Origin: Bdellovibrionales bacterium
GTDB lineage: Bacteria; Bdellovibrionota; Bdellovibrionia; Bdellovibrionales; UBA1609
Assembly: GCA_020435185.1 (NCBI GenBank)
Contig: JAGRAA010000261.1
Coordinates: forward strand, 1 to 7,768
Reading direction: 5' to 3'
Length of the DNA stretch: 7,768 nt
In this document: positions 6,147-7,768 of the stretch, piece by piece
Position numbering within the stretch: the first letter of the stretch is position 1
Layout of the letters: every line of letters starts with the position of its first letter
Notes under the pieces: generated by a model
Told to the model about the DNA's origin: nothing
The model's input: the letters and a program-made list of their open reading frames with translations, nothing else
Databases searched by the model: none
Made by a program: the position numbers and the translations under genes

Positions 6147-7214
6147 CTACAACCCAGCCTTTTCCATTAATTGATCTAACTCCTCTGGATCAGGAGTCGC
6201 GCTAAACGCTACTTTCACATTTATTTTTCTGTTCATAATCAATTTCAACAAAGATTGATTCATTGTCACCATACCGGTCTTTTCTTGACCTACTTGCATT
6301 AACCCGTAGGCCTGATGCAATTTATTCTCTCTAATAAGATGGCGTATGTTAGGTGTGAGAATCATCAACTCGCAAGCAGCGACCATACCACCGTCTCTAC
6401 TTGGTAATAGTTTTTGGGTAATCACTGCATTTAGAACTTCACTCAATTGCATCCTTGCCCGTTCTCTTTGCTCCGAAGGAAACATACCTACTATTCTCGA
6501 TATAGATTGAATAGCAGTATTGGTATGCAACGTACCAAAAACTAAATGCCCTGTTTCTGCAACCTTCATTGTTGCCTCTACAGTTTCATTATCTCTGAGT
6601 TCTCCAATAAGACATACGTCAGGATCTTGCCTTAAAAGTGATTTCAAAGCTATTAAAAAGTCCTCCGTATCACTTCCCACCTCTCGCTGATTTATAATGC
6701 AATTTTTATGTTGATGAATATATTCTATAGGATCTTCAAGAGTAATAATATGGCCTCGACGCTCTTGATTGATTTTGTCTAGCAAGCTAGCAATAGTCGT
6801 TGATTTACCACTACCAGTAGGACCTGTAACAAGAACAAGACCCGCGTTAAAATTGGTTACATCTATTGCCGCTTGAGGTAATCCCAAACTGGAAACCGAA
6901 GGAATCTCTAAAGCCACTCGTCGAAACACGCCTGAAACAAAACCCTTTTGAAAAAAGAAATTCGCTCTAAACCGAGCCATATTCTTTATACCAAAACTAA
7001 AATCCAACTCTTTTTGCTCTTCAAATTTGCTTTTCTGTACATCCGTAATTATAGAATAACAAAGCTTTCGAGTATCTTCTCCTGATAGCTCTTCTGTCTT
7101 TACCCTAACCACTCGACCATTGACTCTTAAAATAGGCGGAGAACCTGCAATAAGATGCAGGTCCGATGCATTTTGCTTAACTACAGCTTTTAAAAGTTGT
7201 TGGATTGTAATCAT
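6147..7214 (-). CDS. pilT: PilT, type IV pilus retraction ATPase
   Basis: This is a 355-residue hexameric secretion ATPase that drives pilus disassembly at the cytoplasmic base and is the motor of twitching motility. The N-terminal PAS-like domain (about 1-100) starts with LLKAVVKQNASDLHL. Walker A is GPTGSGKST (131-139), the Asp box is ITLEDPIEY (157-165), Walker B is CLIGELRD (201-208; E205) and the His box is TGHLVFGTLHTN (221-232). The segment NIRHLIRENK (289-298) matches the PilT-specific AIRNLIRE motif needed for retraction, which separates it from PilB. It also lacks the PilB cysteine cluster. Length is usual for PilT. Its ATG overlaps the pilB stop as ATGA and its TAG abuts the pilC ATG, so pilB-pilT-pilC are likely translationally coupled. 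PilU is an alternative, but the position between pilB and pilC and the LIRE motif favour PilT. Confidence 0.97.
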   Translation of the reverse strand: MITIQQLLKAVVKQNASDLHLIAGSPPILRVNGRVVRVKTEELSGEDTRKLCYSIITDVQKSKFEEQKELDFSFGIKNMARFRANFFFQKGFVSGVFRRVALEIPSVSSLGLPQAAIDVTNFNAGLVLVTGPTGSGKSTTIASLLDKINQERRGHIITLEDPIEYIHQHKNCIINQREVGSDTEDFLIALKSLLRQDPDVCLIGELRDNETVEATMKVAETGHLVFGTLHTNTAIQSISRIVGMFPSEQRERARMQLSEVLNAVITQKLLPSRDGGMVAACELMILTPNIRHLIRENKLHQAYGLMQVGQEKTGMVTMNQSLLKLIMNRKINVKVAFSATPDPEELDQLMEKAGL

Positions 7215-7768
7215 AAAATATCGTCACTCAAAGTTGCGTTTAGTACCTCATCAACGGTGGTAATACCTTTTTTTAACTTATTTAAAGCACTCATTCTTAA
7301 AGTTTGCATTCCATCGCGTAATGCTTCTCTTTTTATAGTTAAAGGAGTGGCTTCTTTAAAAATCGCTTCTTTAACTCTTCCTTTAATTTGCAAAACTTCA
7401 TGAACAGCAATTCGACCAGCTAACCCAGTTTCATTACAGTGAGAGCACCCCTCGCCTTTTTTTAAGTTCTTGTATTGAGGGAGCTCTTCCTGCTTTACCC
7501 CCAAACCCAACAAAACTTCATCTGGCAAATTATATTCTACACTACAATACTCACAATTCTTTCTCATTAAACGCTGTGCGACCACCATAGTTGTTGCCTC
7601 AGCCACCAAAAAATTTGGCACTCCCATATCCACTAAACGGGCTACCGTAGAAGCTGCATCGTTGGTATGCAAAGTACTCACCACTAAGTGACCTGTAGAT
7701 GCCGCTTTATAGGCCACTTTCGCAGTTTCTAAATCCCGAATCTCCCCCACCATTATGATGTCAGGATC
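7211..7768 (-). CDS. pilB: PilB, type IV pilus assembly ATPase (C-terminal third; N-terminus beyond window)
   Basis: This is the extension motor of the type IV pilus, a cytoplasmic hexamer acting through PilC. Only the last 185 residues are visible. The frame is open to the window edge, so the ATG at 7753-7751 is an internal methionine, not the start. The first visible residues are DPDIIMVGEIRD, the Walker B region (E9 in visible numbering). The His box STGHLVVSTLHTND (24-37) follows, then AQRLMRKNC. A four-cysteine metal-binding motif (C72, C75, C108, C111) is typical of PilB/GspE and absent in PilT. GLAGRIAVHEVL (114-125) is the conserved strand after it. A complete PilB is about 560-570 residues, so roughly two thirds, with the N1 domain and Walker A, is missing. 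The stop TGA overlaps the pilT ATG by four bases. MshE/GspE relatives are possible from sequence alone; the neighbours decide for PilB. Confidence 0.96.
   Translation of the reverse strand, partial: DPDIIMVGEIRDLETAKVAYKAASTGHLVVSTLHTNDAASTVARLVDMGVPNFLVAEATTMVVAQRLMRKNCEYCSVEYNLPDEVLLGLGVKQEELPQYKNLKKGEGCSHCNETGLAGRIAVHEVLQIKGRVKEAIFKEATPLTIKREALRDGMQTLRMSALNKLKKGITTVDEVLNATLSDDIL

Noticed and set aside
7197..7403. Plus-strand open frame of 68 codons
   Set aside because: It is a shadow of the 3' end of pilB and lies across the pilB/pilT junction; the opposite strand is clearly coding.
7751..7753. ATG as the start of a short 180-residue ATPase gene
   Set aside because: The frame is open to the window edge and the preceding codons encode DPDII, which belongs to the conserved PilB Walker B region.
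1..7768. CRISPR arrays, IS ends, tRNA or rRNA genes, riboswitches
   Set aside because: No spaced direct repeats, transposase motifs or structured RNA signatures were seen, and nearly all bases are within coding genes.

Overview
The window is AT-rich (high 30s % G+C by eye). Every gene I can support lies on the minus strand, so transcription runs from position 7768 towards position 1. Five genes form a compact type IV pilus (T4P) block in the order pilB (3' part only), pilT, pilC, pilS, pilR. They are followed by an unusual NFACT/RqcH-like gene and the 5' part of an ABC-transporter ATPase gene. The pilB-pilT-pilC-pilS-pilR order is the one known from Myxococcota and other former deltaproteobacteria. 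With the low G+C and Lys/Asn-rich proteins, this makes a Bdellovibrionota-type bacterium (Bdellovibrio/Bacteriovorax relatives) my best guess. That placement is inference, because no rRNA or marker gene is present.

Layout in transcription order. 7768-7211: C-terminal part of PilB, the extension ATPase, entered just before its Walker B motif. 7214-6147: PilT, the retraction ATPase, overlapping pilB by four bases (ATGA). 6146-4923: PilC, the inner-membrane platform protein, whose ATG directly abuts the pilT stop. 4910-3258: PilS, a membrane histidine kinase, most likely starting at TTG rather than the upstream GTG. 3239-1833: PilR, an NtrC-type sigma-54 activator with a strong ribosome binding site. 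1808-534: a short NFACT-family protein. 467-1: ABC ATPase, cut by the window edge at the Walker B aspartate. There is no gene-free stretch above 300 bases; the longest intergenic gap is 66 bases (468-533).

How the genes work together. PilB and PilT power assembly and disassembly of the pilus through PilC. PilS/PilR is the classical two-component pair controlling sigma-54-dependent pilin expression. No pilin (pilA) gene is seen here, so PilR's main target would lie elsewhere. The NFACT-like and ABC genes have no evident link to pili. A good -10/-35 candidate overlapping the end of pilR suggests the NFACT gene has its own promoter, with an almost leaderless mRNA.

The most unusual item is the NFACT protein. 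It appears to lack the helix-hairpin-helix segment, has ER where RqcH has the DR motif, and carries two A9 tracts at which a one-base slip in either direction gives an early stop. I see no phage, IS element, CRISPR or RNA gene. The core of the window is ordinary, well-understood T4P machinery.
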